A DNA stretch of 64,000 bases from Flavobacterium sp. IMCC34852 (GCF_030643905.1 NZ_CP121446.1:1798001-1862000), one strand, 5' to 3'; shown: positions 16,386 through 25,269, counted from the first letter of the stretch. Numbers and translations are program-made. The notes: a model not told the origin generated them from the sequence alone.

Positions 16386-18971
16386 ATGTACACCTTACCC
16401 AAAATTGAGCGTTTCAACCAAAATGTATTGTCAAAGTACCACATTTACAACAGTGTGTTTATTACGTTACCATTTGATGCCATTGACAATACCGGTGTTT
16501 TATTGCCTTTGTTTTCTGAGGTCTGCGATAGCGGTTTTAAAAACAATTGGTCGCCTAAACAAATTGTCGATTTCTTTGCCGACAAGTATTTGGACCAAGC
16601 GACCGAAGACCAAAAAATAGATTTGATGTTTCGCTTTATTCAGTATGTTGAGCGTCAGATTGTACTGTTTGATGCCATAGAAGATGCCGCATTTCCGATA
16701 GTGAATAATTTGGAAGGTCGAGGTTCATTGCGCGATATCAAAGAAAAGACTGAAGCCAAAGACAAGCGCAAAGAACTGATTGATTTTTTGGAAAGTTTTA
16801 ATGTGCGTACTGTTTTAACAGCCCATCCAACACAGTTTTATCCGGGTTCGGTATTGGGTATTATCACCGATTTGACCGAAGCCGTTCGCGTTAATGATTT
16901 GATTAAAATCAAGCAATTGTTGGCCCAACTCGGGAAAACGCCATTTATTAAAAAAGAAAAACCGACGCCTTTTGATGAAGCGGTGAGCCTGATTTGGTAC
17001 CTCGAAAATGTATTTTACCAAACGATAGGCGAGATGATGCAGTATTTGCAAAAGAACATCTTTGAAGGCAATATTATTGAGAATCCAATTGTCAACTTAG
17101 GCTTTTGGCCTGGTGGCGACCGAGACGGAAATCCGTTTGTAACTCCGGAAATTACTGAGAAAGTTGCCAAGCGTTTGCGCACCTCAATCTTAAAATGTTA
17201 CTATTTTGATATTCGAAATTTAAAAAGAAAACTGACGTTTAACGAAGTTGATAAAATTATAGCGAGTTTAGAATACAAACTTTACCGCTCCGTATTTTAT
17301 TCACAAGGTGAAGTGTTTATTTCTCTGGAAGAATTGAAAAACGAATTAAATATTATCAAGCAAATCATTATCGAAAAACACCAATCGTTGTATTTGGATG
17401 AAATCAATTTGCTGTTGCAAAAAATCACGCAGTTTGGTTTTCACTTTGCGTCGTTAGACATTCGCCAAAACAGTAAAATTCACAATCAGGTTTTTGATGA
17501 TATAGTTTCGGTGTTAAAAAAAGAGAAGGAATTGTATTTTCCGGATGATTTTGAGACCATGACTGAAGCGGATAAAATGGAAGTGGTGTCTAAATTAAAG
17601 TTTGATTTTAGCAATCATTTCTTTGAAAATGAGTTGACGCGTTCTACTTTAGACACTATTAAATTGATGCGTGAAATCCAAAATGACAATGGTGAAAAAG
17701 GGTGTAATCGATACATCATCAGCAATAATGAAAGTGCCTTAAATGTGATGGAAACCTTTGCGATGTTCCGACTTTTGAATTGGGAAAATCCAACGGTAGA
17801 TATTATTCCGTTATTTGAATCGGTTGATGATTTGCAAAATGCTCATGAAATTATGGAGCAACTGTATCAAAATACCATCTATAGAAATCATTTAAAAGAA
17901 CGAAAAGACAAGCAAACCGTAATGTTGGGTTTCTCTGACGGAACGAAAGATGGCGGTTATTTGATGGCGAATTGGAGTATTTTCAAAGCCAAAGAAATGA
18001 TTACCAAAATATCTCGCGAATACGGAATCAAGGTGATTTTCTTTGATGGTCGTGGCGGACCGCCGGCGCGTGGCGGTGGCAAAACGCATAAGTTTTATGC
18101 ATCATTGGGTTCAACCATTGAAAATCAAGCGATACAAGTTACAGTACAAGGACAAACGATAAGTTCCAATTTTGGCACCTTAGATTCTTGTCGGTACAAT
18201 TTAGAAAACCTTTTAAGTGCCGGAGTCGCCAATCAGATATTTAATAAAGACGAAAACAATTTGTCTGAATCTGAAAAAGCGATTATAGATTCTTTGGCGG
18301 AATTGGGTTACCAAAAATACATCGACTTTAAAAACCATCCGAAGTTTATTCCGTATTTGGAACAAATGAGTACGTTGAAATATTATTCCAAAGCCAATAT
18401 TGGTAGCCGACCTTCTAAACGCAATACAGATGATAAATTAAATTTCGCCGATTTGCGTGCGATTCCGTTTGTAAGTTCGTGGAGCCAATTAAAACAAAAC
18501 GTTCCCGGATTTTTTGGTGTCGGAACTGCTTTGAAATATTTTGAAACTAACCATCGTTGGGAAGAAGTACAAGACTTATACAACAACTCTTTATTCTTTA
18601 GAACATTGCTGGAAAACAGTATGATGTCGTTGGCCAAATGTTATTTTCCGTTGACAGCTTATATGAAGAATGACGCGGAGTTTGGTGCTTTTTGGCAAAT
18701 CATTTTCGACGAATTTCAAGAAACCAAACGCTTGCTTTTAAAAATCGCCGGACATACAGAACTGATGCAAAATTATCCCGATGGTAAAGCTTCAATCGCT
18801 ATGCGTGAACAGATAGTGTTGCCGTTATTGACCATCCAACAATATGCTTCCTCACAAATCAATGCGTTGAAAAAGCAAACGACGTTTGATGAGAAATTGG
18901 TAGCAACTTATGAAAAATTAGTCACACGATCGTTGTTTGGGAATACAAATGCGAGTCGGAATTCGGCTTAA
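16386..18971 (+). CDS. ppc: Phosphoenolpyruvate carboxylase (divergent form)
   Basis: Carboxylates PEP to oxaloacetate, replenishing the TCA cycle. 861 residues. Conserved V-L-T-A-H-P-T-Q (catalytic His near residue 146) and G-F-W-P-G-G-D-R-D-G-N-P-F-V-T are intact. The usual F-H-G-R-G-G-x-x-G-R-G-G loop reads F-F-D-G-R-G-G-P-P-A-R-G-G-G, placing Asp where E. coli has His579, and the C-terminus ends R-N-S-A rather than the usual x-N-T-G. Both look like a lineage variant rather than damage, since the frame is full length. Single-gene unit between two terminators. Confidence 0.93.
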   Translation: MYTLPKIERFNQNVLSKYHIYNSVFITLPFDAIDNTGVLLPLFSEVCDSGFKNNWSPKQIVDFFADKYLDQATEDQKIDLMFRFIQYVERQIVLFDAIEDAAFPIVNNLEGRGSLRDIKEKTEAKDKRKELIDFLESFNVRTVLTAHPTQFYPGSVLGIITDLTEAVRVNDLIKIKQLLAQLGKTPFIKKEKPTPFDEAVSLIWYLENVFYQTIGEMMQYLQKNIFEGNIIENPIVNLGFWPGGDRDGNPFVTPEITEKVAKRLRTSILKCYYFDIRNLKRKLTFNEVDKIIASLEYKLYRSVFYSQGEVFISLEELKNELNIIKQIIIEKHQSLYLDEINLLLQKITQFGFHFASLDIRQNSKIHNQVFDDIVSVLKKEKELYFPDDFETMTEADKMEVVSKLKFDFSNHFFENELTRSTLDTIKLMREIQNDNGEKGCNRYIISNNESALNVMETFAMFRLLNWENPTVDIIPLFESVDDLQNAHEIMEQLYQNTIYRNHLKERKDKQTVMLGFSDGTKDGGYLMANWSIFKAKEMITKISREYGIKVIFFDGRGGPPARGGGKTHKFYASLGSTIENQAIQVTVQGQTISSNFGTLDSCRYNLENLLSAGVANQIFNKDENNLSESEKAIIDSLAELGYQKYIDFKNHPKFIPYLEQMSTLKYYSKANIGSRPSKRNTDDKLNFADLRAIPFVSSWSQLKQNVPGFFGVGTALKYFETNHRWEEVQDLYNNSLFFRTLLENSMMSLAKCYFPLTAYMKNDAEFGAFWQIIFDEFQETKRLLLKIAGHTELMQNYPDGKASIAMREQIVLPLLTIQQYASSQINALKKQTTFDEKLVATYEKLVTRSLFGNTNASRNSA

Positions 18972-19005
18972 ATCAATTAAATAGTAATATACTTAAAAAA
19001 TCATC

Positions 19006-19527
19006 ATGAGAAAATCACAACTCCATACCGATGAATATGCTCCTTATTACGGCACTTATATCGATACAGTTACCGAAGAATACAACTTAATCGAAGAACT
19101 GGAAATTTCGGTTCATCGCCTAGTGAAATTTGTGCAAAACATTCCACTGGATAAATTTGATTACCGCTACGCCGAGGGCAAATGGACGATTAAAGATATT
19201 TTGTTACACCTTATTGATGCCGAAAGAATTTTTGCTTACAGAGCGTTGCGTTTTGCCCGAAAGGACGAAACACCTTTGGCCAGTTTTGATGAAAATACTT
19301 ATGTAGACGAAGCAAATGCTAACAATAGAAGCATTCAAGATTTATTGAGTGAAATGCTGGTAGTAAGACAATCGACATTAGCATTATACAAATCTTTTTC
19401 AGAAGAACAGTTATTGCGTAAAGGCATCGCTTCAAATAATCCTATGTCGGTAAGAGCTTTAGGCTTTACGATTATTGGGCATCAAAATCACCATCAGCGT
19501 ATATTTCAAGAGCGATATTTAGATTAA
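19006..19527 (+). CDS. DinB family (DinB_2) protein
   Basis: 173 residues, four-helix-bundle DinB-like fold. Candidate metal-binding histidines are in L-L-H-L-I-D-A-E-R and in the C-terminal G-H-Q-N-H-H-Q-R-I. K-W-T-I-K-D-I-L-L-H is the typical opening motif. Family members include bacillithiol- or mycothiol-dependent transferases. The presence of bshC elsewhere in the window makes a bacillithiol transferase plausible, but that is an inference. Confidence 0.83.
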   Translation: MRKSQLHTDEYAPYYGTYIDTVTEEYNLIEELEISVHRLVKFVQNIPLDKFDYRYAEGKWTIKDILLHLIDAERIFAYRALRFARKDETPLASFDENTYVDEANANNRSIQDLLSEMLVVRQSTLALYKSFSEEQLLRKGIASNNPMSVRALGFTIIGHQNHHQRIFQERYLD

Positions 19528-19532
19528 AAGCA

Positions 19533-19569
19533 AAATCCCAAATTCACATTTGAACTTGGGATTTTTTTT
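19533..19569 (+). terminator. Intrinsic terminator after the DinB gene
   Basis: Stem AAATCCCAA / TTGGGATTT (imperfect inner part), then eight or more T. Confidence 0.85.
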
Positions 19570-19570
19570 A

Positions 19571-19604
19571 TTTCGTAATTCGTAATTTCTAATTCATAAT
19601 TCTA
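19571..19604. repeat. AATTCGTAATT-type degenerate repeats
   Basis: Four AATT-centred units in 34 bases between the DinB terminator and the stop of the acidic-tail gene, of the same kind as 6303-6386 and 51858-51930. Confidence 0.6.
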
Positions 19605-20027
19605 TTACTCTTCATCATCATCTTCTTCAAAGTTGTCTGAATCGGCAAAATCATCATCATCAATATCATCGTCATCGTCGTCATCAGAACCGCCTTTGTC
19701 TTTTAGAGGATCGATTTCTACATCGTCATCTTCGGATGGTAAATCATCATCATCAAGATCTAAACCTTTGATTGGTTCAATTGGTTCAACTACAGCATCG
19801 ATGTCGTCTTCTTCATCATACTTTTCCATGCGGCTAGCTAATTTGGTACTTACTTTAACCAAATAAATGGTATCTTCAGTTCGTACTTCCACTGCTTCAA
19901 TCAACTCGTTTTGAGCATTTCTGAAACGAATAATGTCGGTATCATCATAGCCTTCAGGAAACTTCTCTACTAAAAGGTTTAGGATGTCTCCGGTTAGTTT
20001 GGCATAGTCTACAATAATTCTTCTCAT
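19605..20027 (-). CDS. Small protein with highly acidic C-terminal tail
   Basis: 140 residues: a folded N-terminal part of about 75 residues (M-R-R-I-I-V-D-Y-A-K-L-T-G-D-I-L, E-G-Y-D-D-T-D-I-I-R-F-R-N) followed by a tail made almost only of Asp and Glu. The tail DNA is a GAT/GAC/GAA codon repeat, and its antisense forms a spurious serine-rich ORF. I recall similar genes in flavobacteria being labelled as DNA primase, but no primase motif is present, so I leave the function open. It begins 11 bases after the deoxyhypusine-synthase-like gene and is probably in the same transcript. Confidence 0.8.
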   Translation of the reverse strand: MRRIIVDYAKLTGDILNLLVEKFPEGYDDTDIIRFRNAQNELIEAVEVRTEDTIYLVKVSTKLASRMEKYDEEDDIDAVVEPIEPIKGLDLDDDDLPSEDDDVEIDPLKDKGGSDDDDDDDIDDDDFADSDNFEEDDDEE

Positions 20028-20038
20028 AAAAAAATCTT

Positions 20039-21013
20039 TTATAAATCCAGTAAGTAAGCAAAAATTAGTGGAGCAACGATAGTTGCATCCGATTCAATAA
20101 TAAATTTTGGGGTATTAATGTCAAGTTTTCCCCAAGTGATTTTCTCATTTGGGACAGCTCCTGAATAAGAACCGTAACTTGTAGTGGAATCTGAAATTTG
20201 GCAGAAATAACTCCAAAACGGAACGTCGTGCATTTCCATGTCTTGGTATAACATCGGTACCACACAAATAGGGAAGTCACCTGCAATTCCGCCGCCAATT
20301 TGGAAGAAGCCAACGCCTCTGCCCGAAGAGTTTTTAGGATACCAATCGGCTAACCACATCATATATTCGATGCCGCTTTTCATGGTAGTAGGTTTGAAGG
20401 TGCCTTTGATACAATAGGAAGCAAAAATGTTTCCCATGGTACTGTCTTCCCAACCCGGTACTACAATCGGTAAGTTTTTCTCAGCCGCTGCTACCATCCA
20501 AGAATCTTTCGGGTCAATTTCGTAGTATTGTTTTAAAACGCCTGAATTGATCATTTGGTACATAAATTCATGCGGAAAATAACGTTCTCCTTTTGAATCG
20601 GCATTGTGCCAAATGTCGTATAAGTGTGATTGTAATCTGCGGAAAGCTTCTTCTTCAGGAATACAAGTATCGGTTACTCTGTTGAAATGGTTTTCTAATA
20701 AATCCCACTCTTCTTGTGGTGATAAATCGCGGTAGTTTGGTACTCTTTTATAAGAGTTGTGCGCTACCAAATTCATAATGTCTTCTTCCAAATTGGCGCC
20801 GGTACAAGAAATAATATGCACTTTGTCTTGACGAATCATTTCGGCTAATGATTTTCCTAATTCGGCTGTACTCATCGCACCGGCCAAGGTTATCATCATT
20901 TTTCCGTTGTCAAGTAAGTGTTCTTCGTAACCTTTTGCAGCATCAACTAAAGCGGCTGCATTGAAGTGAAGGTAGTTTTTTTCTATAAACTGACTAATTG
21001 GTCCTTTACTCAT
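20039..21013 (-). CDS. Deoxyhypusine-synthase-family protein
   Basis: 324 residues, NAD-dependent aminobutyl-transferase family. In eukaryotes and archaea the family modifies eIF5A using spermidine; bacterial homologues are often homospermidine-synthase-like or uncharacterised. The catalytic lysine context W-G-K-L is present near residue 296, and T-L-A-G-A-M-S-T-A-E-L-G, I-S-C-T-G-A-N-L-E-E-D and G-G-G-I-A-G-D-F-P match NAD/spermidine-site blocks. It follows arginine decarboxylase on the same strand, supporting a polyamine role. Substrate not determinable from sequence. Confidence 0.9.
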   Translation of the reverse strand: MSKGPISQFIEKNYLHFNAAALVDAAKGYEEHLLDNGKMMITLAGAMSTAELGKSLAEMIRQDKVHIISCTGANLEEDIMNLVAHNSYKRVPNYRDLSPQEEWDLLENHFNRVTDTCIPEEEAFRRLQSHLYDIWHNADSKGERYFPHEFMYQMINSGVLKQYYEIDPKDSWMVAAAEKNLPIVVPGWEDSTMGNIFASYCIKGTFKPTTMKSGIEYMMWLADWYPKNSSGRGVGFFQIGGGIAGDFPICVVPMLYQDMEMHDVPFWSYFCQISDSTTSYGSYSGAVPNEKITWGKLDINTPKFIIESDATIVAPLIFAYLLDL

Positions 21014-21136
21014 TGTTGTTTGTTGTTTGTTTGTAGTTTACCTGTCAAAGAAAAACTTTTTTTCTCTGACGGCAAACACTTTTTTAAAAAATTATTATAA
21101 ATATAAAATTGCTTTTTTAATCTGATTATCAGGCGT

Positions 21137-22537
21137 TTATTTTTTATCGTAGCCTAATATTTTTAAGACATCCTCTGAACTTTGTTGTTCCGAGAATACT
21201 TCGGTAGCCAAAATACCGTTTTCATCACGGTCAATCAAAATGTGTTTTGGTTGTGGAATCAAACAGTGGTGTAGTCCGCCAAAACCACCAATAGTTTCTT
21301 GGTATGCTCCGGTGTTAAAGAATCCTATGTAAAGGGGTTTTTCTTTGTTGTATTTAGGCAAATACACCGCATTCATGTGTTGTTCGGAATTGTAATAGTC
21401 ATCGCTGTCGCAAGTCATCCCACCTAAAAGAACTCTTTCATAAGTGTCATTCCAACGGTTAACGGCCAACATTACGAAGCGTTTGTTAATCGCCCAAGTA
21501 TCCGGTAAAGTGGTGATGAAAGAGGAATCAATCATATTCCAGTTTTCACGGTCATTTTGTTTCTTTTGGTACAAAACTTGGTAGATGGCACCGCCTGATT
21601 CTCCTACGGTAAACGAGCCGAATTCGGTGAAAATGTGTGGTACGTCTACTTCTGCTTCGTCACAAGCTATTTTGATTTGGTTGAGTATTTCATCAATCAT
21701 GTATTGATAATCGTATTCAAAAGCCAAGGAGTTTTTGATGGGAAAACCACCGCCAATATTCAAACTGTCGAGCGTAGGGCATTCTCTTTTCAAGGCAATG
21801 TAAACTTTCATACATTTTAACAACTCATTCCAATAGTAAGCTGTGTCGCGAATACCGGTATTGATAAAGAAGTGCAACATTTTAAGCTCCACTTGTTTGT
21901 TCTCCTGAATTTGTTTTCTGTAAAACGGTACTATGTCTTTGTAACCAATGCCCAAACGAGAAGTATAAAACTCAAATTTGGGTTCTTCCTCAGCGGCAAT
22001 ACGAATACCGATTTTGAATTTTCCTTTAATTTGTTCCTGAAGCAAATCCAATTCTTCATAGTTGTCTATAACCGGGATGGTCTTGTTATGACCATTGTTC
22101 ATCAAACGGGCAATATTCGAAACATATTCATCGCGTTTGAAGCCATTGCACACTACATAAGTATTTTTGTTGATTTTGCCTTCTTCCATCAATTTTTCTA
22201 CAATATTGATGTCATAAGCAGACGAAGTTTCGATATGGATATTGTTTTTAAAAGCTTCGTTCATGATAAACTTGAAGTGAGAGCTTTTGGTGCAATAGCA
22301 ATAATAGTATTTGCCTTCGTAACCGTTTTTTTCCATCGCTTTTCTAAACCAACCTTTGGCTTTATTAATATTATTAGAGATAGCCGGCAGATAAGTAAAT
22401 TTTAACGGTGTACCGTATTGCTCAACCAGTTTCATCAAATCGATATTGTGAAACTGAAGGTTGTCTTTGTTTAAGGTAAATTCTTCTTGCGGGAAGTAGA
22501 AAGTTTGGTTAATTAAGTCGTAATATTTAGTGTTCAT
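21137..22537 (-). CDS. speA: Arginine decarboxylase (PLP, alanine-racemase-fold type)
   Basis: 466 residues. Makes agmatine from arginine, first step of the agmatine route to putrescine. Fold type III PLP enzyme: Y-C-Y-C-T-K-S-S-H (PLP-binding Lys), H-I-E-T-S-S-A-Y-D, N-I-G-G-G-F-P, E-F-G-S-F-T-V-G-E-S-G, and near the C-terminus C-D-S-D-D-Y-Y, with the decarboxylase-type Cys-Asp. Shorter than the E. coli SpeA (about 650). The usual neighbour agmatinase (speB) is not in this window. A 59-codon ORF with a good promoter lies directly upstream. Confidence 0.92.
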   Translation of the reverse strand: MNTKYYDLINQTFYFPQEEFTLNKDNLQFHNIDLMKLVEQYGTPLKFTYLPAISNNINKAKGWFRKAMEKNGYEGKYYYCYCTKSSHFKFIMNEAFKNNIHIETSSAYDINIVEKLMEEGKINKNTYVVCNGFKRDEYVSNIARLMNNGHNKTIPVIDNYEELDLLQEQIKGKFKIGIRIAAEEEPKFEFYTSRLGIGYKDIVPFYRKQIQENKQVELKMLHFFINTGIRDTAYYWNELLKCMKVYIALKRECPTLDSLNIGGGFPIKNSLAFEYDYQYMIDEILNQIKIACDEAEVDVPHIFTEFGSFTVGESGGAIYQVLYQKKQNDRENWNMIDSSFITTLPDTWAINKRFVMLAVNRWNDTYERVLLGGMTCDSDDYYNSEQHMNAVYLPKYNKEKPLYIGFFNTGAYQETIGGFGGLHHCLIPQPKHILIDRDENGILATEVFSEQQSSEDVLKILGYDKK

Positions 22538-22591
22538 TTAGGATACAGAATTTCAGATTAAATTATTTTTAAAGACAAAATAATCTCCGAT

Positions 22592-22771
22592 TCAAACCCT
22601 GATGTTGGCATAAATAATAGGTAATTTTTCTTGGAATAAAAAAGTAATCGGGGAACACAAAGCAGTAGGGTCATTTTTTTGATTTAAAAAATGGGAATCA
22701 AAAGCTAAGAAATGATGGGTAATTTCTTGACTGTAAATACTGTAGTTAGTAGTGTTGACACTTTTTTTCAT
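22592..22771 (-). CDS. Small ORF (59 aa) upstream of arginine decarboxylase
   Basis: ATG at 22771, TGA at 22592-22594, 55 bases before the speA ATG, same strand. The peptide begins M-K-K-S-V-N-T-T-N-Y and ends P-I-I-Y-A-N-I-R-V; it is neither a signal peptide nor low complexity, and has two adjacent His (19-20) and one Cys (39). A consensus promoter (TTG, 21 bases, TACATTTG at 22777-22808) places the transcript start within a base or so of the ATG, using the rnpB offset, so the message would be almost leaderless. It could be a regulatory upstream ORF for polyamine synthesis or a small protein in its own right. Not recognised as any family. Confidence 0.55.
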   Translation of the reverse strand: MKKSVNTTNYSIYSQEITHHFLAFDSHFLNQKNDPTALCSPITFLFQEKLPIIYANIRV

Positions 22772-22776
22772 TAGGG

Positions 22777-22808
22777 CAAATGTAAAAAATTATATTCTCG
22801 AAATACAA
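22777..22808 (-). promoter_or_regulatory. Promoter of the small ORF / arginine decarboxylase
   Basis: Minus-strand TTG (22806-22808), 21-base spacer, TACATTTG (22777-22784): both halves of the Bacteroidota sigma-factor consensus at good spacing. It is the only strong promoter I see between aroB and speA. Confidence 0.7.
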
Positions 22809-22828
22809 CTATTGTTGTGAAAAAAATA

Positions 22829-23896
22829 TTAGTTTTTATAATCTTTGAAAGATTCTATAATTAATTCATTATCAACTTCTTGATTGATTTTAATTTTGCC
22901 GATACCTTCAAGCAAAGCAAATTGTATTTTGCCGTACTCATTTTTTTTGTCGTGAATCAATAAATCAAGTATGGGTTGAAGGTCATTTTCTTCAAAAATA
23001 ATAGGGTCAAAAATGGCCGTAATGGCCGTTTTTATTTCTTGGTATTCTGCAGCAGAAAGTAGTCCTTTTTGCCTGGAAATAAAACTCTCTAATATCATTC
23101 CAACAGCAATGGCTTCACCATGCAACAAAGTTTTTTTATTTTGGTTTTCAAGAAAATAGCTCTCAATGGCATGGCCTAAAGTATGTCCGAAATTCAGGGC
23201 TTTGCGAATCCCGTTCTCGGTTGGGTCTTGCATTACGATTTCATTTTTGATTTCAATAGAGCGGTGAATTAATTCATCGAAATCGGCAAAATCGGTTTGG
23301 CTCAAATCGCTAAATTGTGACCAATAACTCGCGTCAAAAATCAATCCGTGTTTGAGCATTTCAGCCAAGCCTGAACGCATTTCGTTTTGTGGTAAAGTGG
23401 ATAAGAATTCTGTATCGATTAAAACCATTTTAGGAACATTAATGACACCGATTTGGTTTTTCAAATTGCCTAAATCTACTCCGTTTTTACCTCCTATAGA
23501 AGCATCAACCATGGCCAATAATGTAGTAGGAATATTGATAAAATCGATACCTCTTTTAAAAGTTGAAGCTACAAATCCACCGATATCGGTAATTACGCCG
23601 CCACCAATGTTGATCAAAAGGGTTTTTCTGTCGGCACCTAATTCGGTCAGGATATTCCAAATCTCAACACAAGTATGGATGTTTTTTTCGGCTTCGCCCG
23701 ATTCAATTTCAATGATTTCGATGGTTTTGTCGGTGACTAAAAAGGATAAAAAGCGCAATAAACACAATTCGTTAGTGTGGCTGTCCACTAAAATAAACAA
23801 GTTGGAATAGTTGTTATTTTTAATGAAAGCATTGAGGGTTTCGTATTCTTTTTCTCCGAATAAAACCGGGTAACCGTTGGCTTGAATGGTTTGCAT
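22829..23896 (-). CDS. aroB: 3-dehydroquinate synthase
   Basis: Second step of the shikimate pathway, NAD- and metal-dependent. 355 residues from ATG 23896; the frame is open 30 codons further but M-Q-T-I-Q-A-N-G-Y-P-V is the natural start. Blocks seen: N-I-G-G-G-V-I-T-D-I-G-G-F-V-A-S-T-F-K-R-G, P-T-T-L-L-A-M-V-D-A-S-I-G-G-K-N-G-V-D, and metal ligands in N-F-G-H-T-L-G-H-A-I-E and L-L-H-G-E-A-I-A-V-G. Divergent from proline dehydrogenase across 89 bp. Confidence 0.96.
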   Translation of the reverse strand: MQTIQANGYPVLFGEKEYETLNAFIKNNNYSNLFILVDSHTNELCLLRFLSFLVTDKTIEIIEIESGEAEKNIHTCVEIWNILTELGADRKTLLINIGGGVITDIGGFVASTFKRGIDFINIPTTLLAMVDASIGGKNGVDLGNLKNQIGVINVPKMVLIDTEFLSTLPQNEMRSGLAEMLKHGLIFDASYWSQFSDLSQTDFADFDELIHRSIEIKNEIVMQDPTENGIRKALNFGHTLGHAIESYFLENQNKKTLLHGEAIAVGMILESFISRQKGLLSAAEYQEIKTAITAIFDPIIFEENDLQPILDLLIHDKKNEYGKIQFALLEGIGKIKINQEVDNELIIESFKDYKN

Positions 23897-23959
23897 TTTT
23901 TTGTCAAATTGTGCCCCAAAAATAAGGTAAAAATTAATATATAATCGCTTAAGACTATT

Positions 23960-23967
23960 TATATTTG
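23960..23967 (+). promoter_or_regulatory. Proline dehydrogenase -7 box TATATTTG
   Basis: TAnnTTTG match 18 bases before the ATG; transcript start expected near 23972, leaving a leader of about 14 bases. Confidence 0.5.
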
Positions 23968-23985
23968 TGGCATTAATACAATACA

Positions 23986-25158
23986 ATGGAAAAAATTTTC
24001 AACAACACTAAAGTGGCTTTCGCCCTAAAGACAGATACTGAATTAGACAGGGCTTATTTTTTATTTAAAATGATTGACAGCGAACCATTAGTTCGCATTG
24101 GAACAGCGGTTACTAATTTTGCTTTAAAGGCTCATTTGCCCGTTGAAGGATTAATCAGAGCCACAGTTTTTGACCATTTTTGCGGCGGAACCACAGAAGA
24201 TGATTGCTTGACAGTTGTGGATAAAATGTTTACTAAAGGTGTTTCTTCGGTTTTGGATTATTCAGTAGAAGGCAAAGAAGAAGAAGAACAATTTGATGCC
24301 GCTTTGGAGATGACTTTAAAAACCATTGAATTTGCTAAAGAAAGAGCGGCCATTCCGTTTGCAGTTTTTAAGCCAACAGGTTTTGGGCGTTTTTATTTAT
24401 ATGAAAAAATAGGGGAAAAGCAACCTTTAACTGCTGAAGAACAAAAGGAATGGGATAGAGTTGTAGAACGTTTTGATCTGGTTTGCAAAGCAGCCCATGA
24501 AAAAGATGTGGCTTTGTTGATTGACGGTGAAGAAAGCTGGATGCAAGACGCCGCAGATGCAATTGTGACTGATATGATGCGCAAATACAACAAGGAGAAA
24601 GCGATTGTTTTTAATACATTACAATTGTACCGTCACGATCGATTGGATTATTTGAAAAAATTGCACCAGCAAGCCAATGCTGAAGGGTTTTATATCGGAA
24701 TGAAATTGGTTCGCGGCGCTTACATGGAAAAAGAAAACAAACGAGCGGAAGAAAAGGGTTATCCAACGCCTATTTGTGAAAGTAAAGAGGCAACCGATAT
24801 CAATTACGATACAACGGTAGTTTACATGATGGAACATCTAGACAGAATGTCCATATTTGCAGGAACGCACAATGAATTAAGTTCATACAAGTTGATCGAA
24901 TTGATGGAGGCTAAAGGCGTTTTGAAAAGTGATCCCAGAATTTGGTTCGGTCAGTTATATGGAATGAGTGATAATATCAGCTATAATTTGGCCGAACACG
25001 GTTATAATGTAGCCAAATATTTGCCTTTCGGACCTGTTCGAGACGTGATGCCTTATTTAATTCGCAGAGCGGAAGAGAATACCTCAGTAGCCGGTCAAAC
25101 CAGTAGGGAACTGAATTTGTTAAAGACTGAAAGAGATCGAAGAAAGATTGAAAAATAG
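23986..25158 (+). CDS. Proline dehydrogenase (stand-alone PRODH)
   Basis: FAD enzyme oxidising proline to pyrroline-5-carboxylate, first step of proline use. 390 residues with the (beta/alpha)8 barrel only, no P5C-dehydrogenase part. Motifs include F-A-V-F-K-P-T-G-F-G-R, L-L-I-D-G-E-E-S-W, K-L-V-R-G-A-Y-M-E-K-E, F-A-G-T-H-N-E, F-G-Q-L-Y-G-M-S-D and the C-terminal Y-L-I-R-R-A-E-E-N-T with the paired arginines that bind proline carboxylate. Followed by a terminator. Confidence 0.94.
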   Translation: MEKIFNNTKVAFALKTDTELDRAYFLFKMIDSEPLVRIGTAVTNFALKAHLPVEGLIRATVFDHFCGGTTEDDCLTVVDKMFTKGVSSVLDYSVEGKEEEEQFDAALEMTLKTIEFAKERAAIPFAVFKPTGFGRFYLYEKIGEKQPLTAEEQKEWDRVVERFDLVCKAAHEKDVALLIDGEESWMQDAADAIVTDMMRKYNKEKAIVFNTLQLYRHDRLDYLKKLHQQANAEGFYIGMKLVRGAYMEKENKRAEEKGYPTPICESKEATDINYDTTVVYMMEHLDRMSIFAGTHNELSSYKLIELMEAKGVLKSDPRIWFGQLYGMSDNISYNLAEHGYNVAKYLPFGPVRDVMPYLIRRAEENTSVAGQTSRELNLLKTERDRRKIEK

Positions 25159-25160
25159 AA

Positions 25161-25190
25161 AAAACACCTCATTAGCGTGAGGTTTTTTTA
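25161..25190 (+). terminator. Intrinsic terminator after proline dehydrogenase
   Basis: Stem ACCTCA / TGAGGT with six-base loop, followed by seven T. Confidence 0.85.
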
Positions 25191-25269
25191 TTAAAAGATT
25201 AAAAATCAATATATTTGAATATTGTTTATAAGCAATAAATAAGCCAAATCTACTTTAAAGTTGTTGTGT

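Noticed and set aside
19633..19866. Serine-rich plus-strand ORF
   Set aside because: Antisense of the Asp/Glu codon repeats of the acidic-tail gene.
23897..23986. 30-codon N-terminal extension of aroB
   Set aside because: Extends to the edge of the divergent proline dehydrogenase and adds residues not typical of AroB; ATG 23896 fits the family start.
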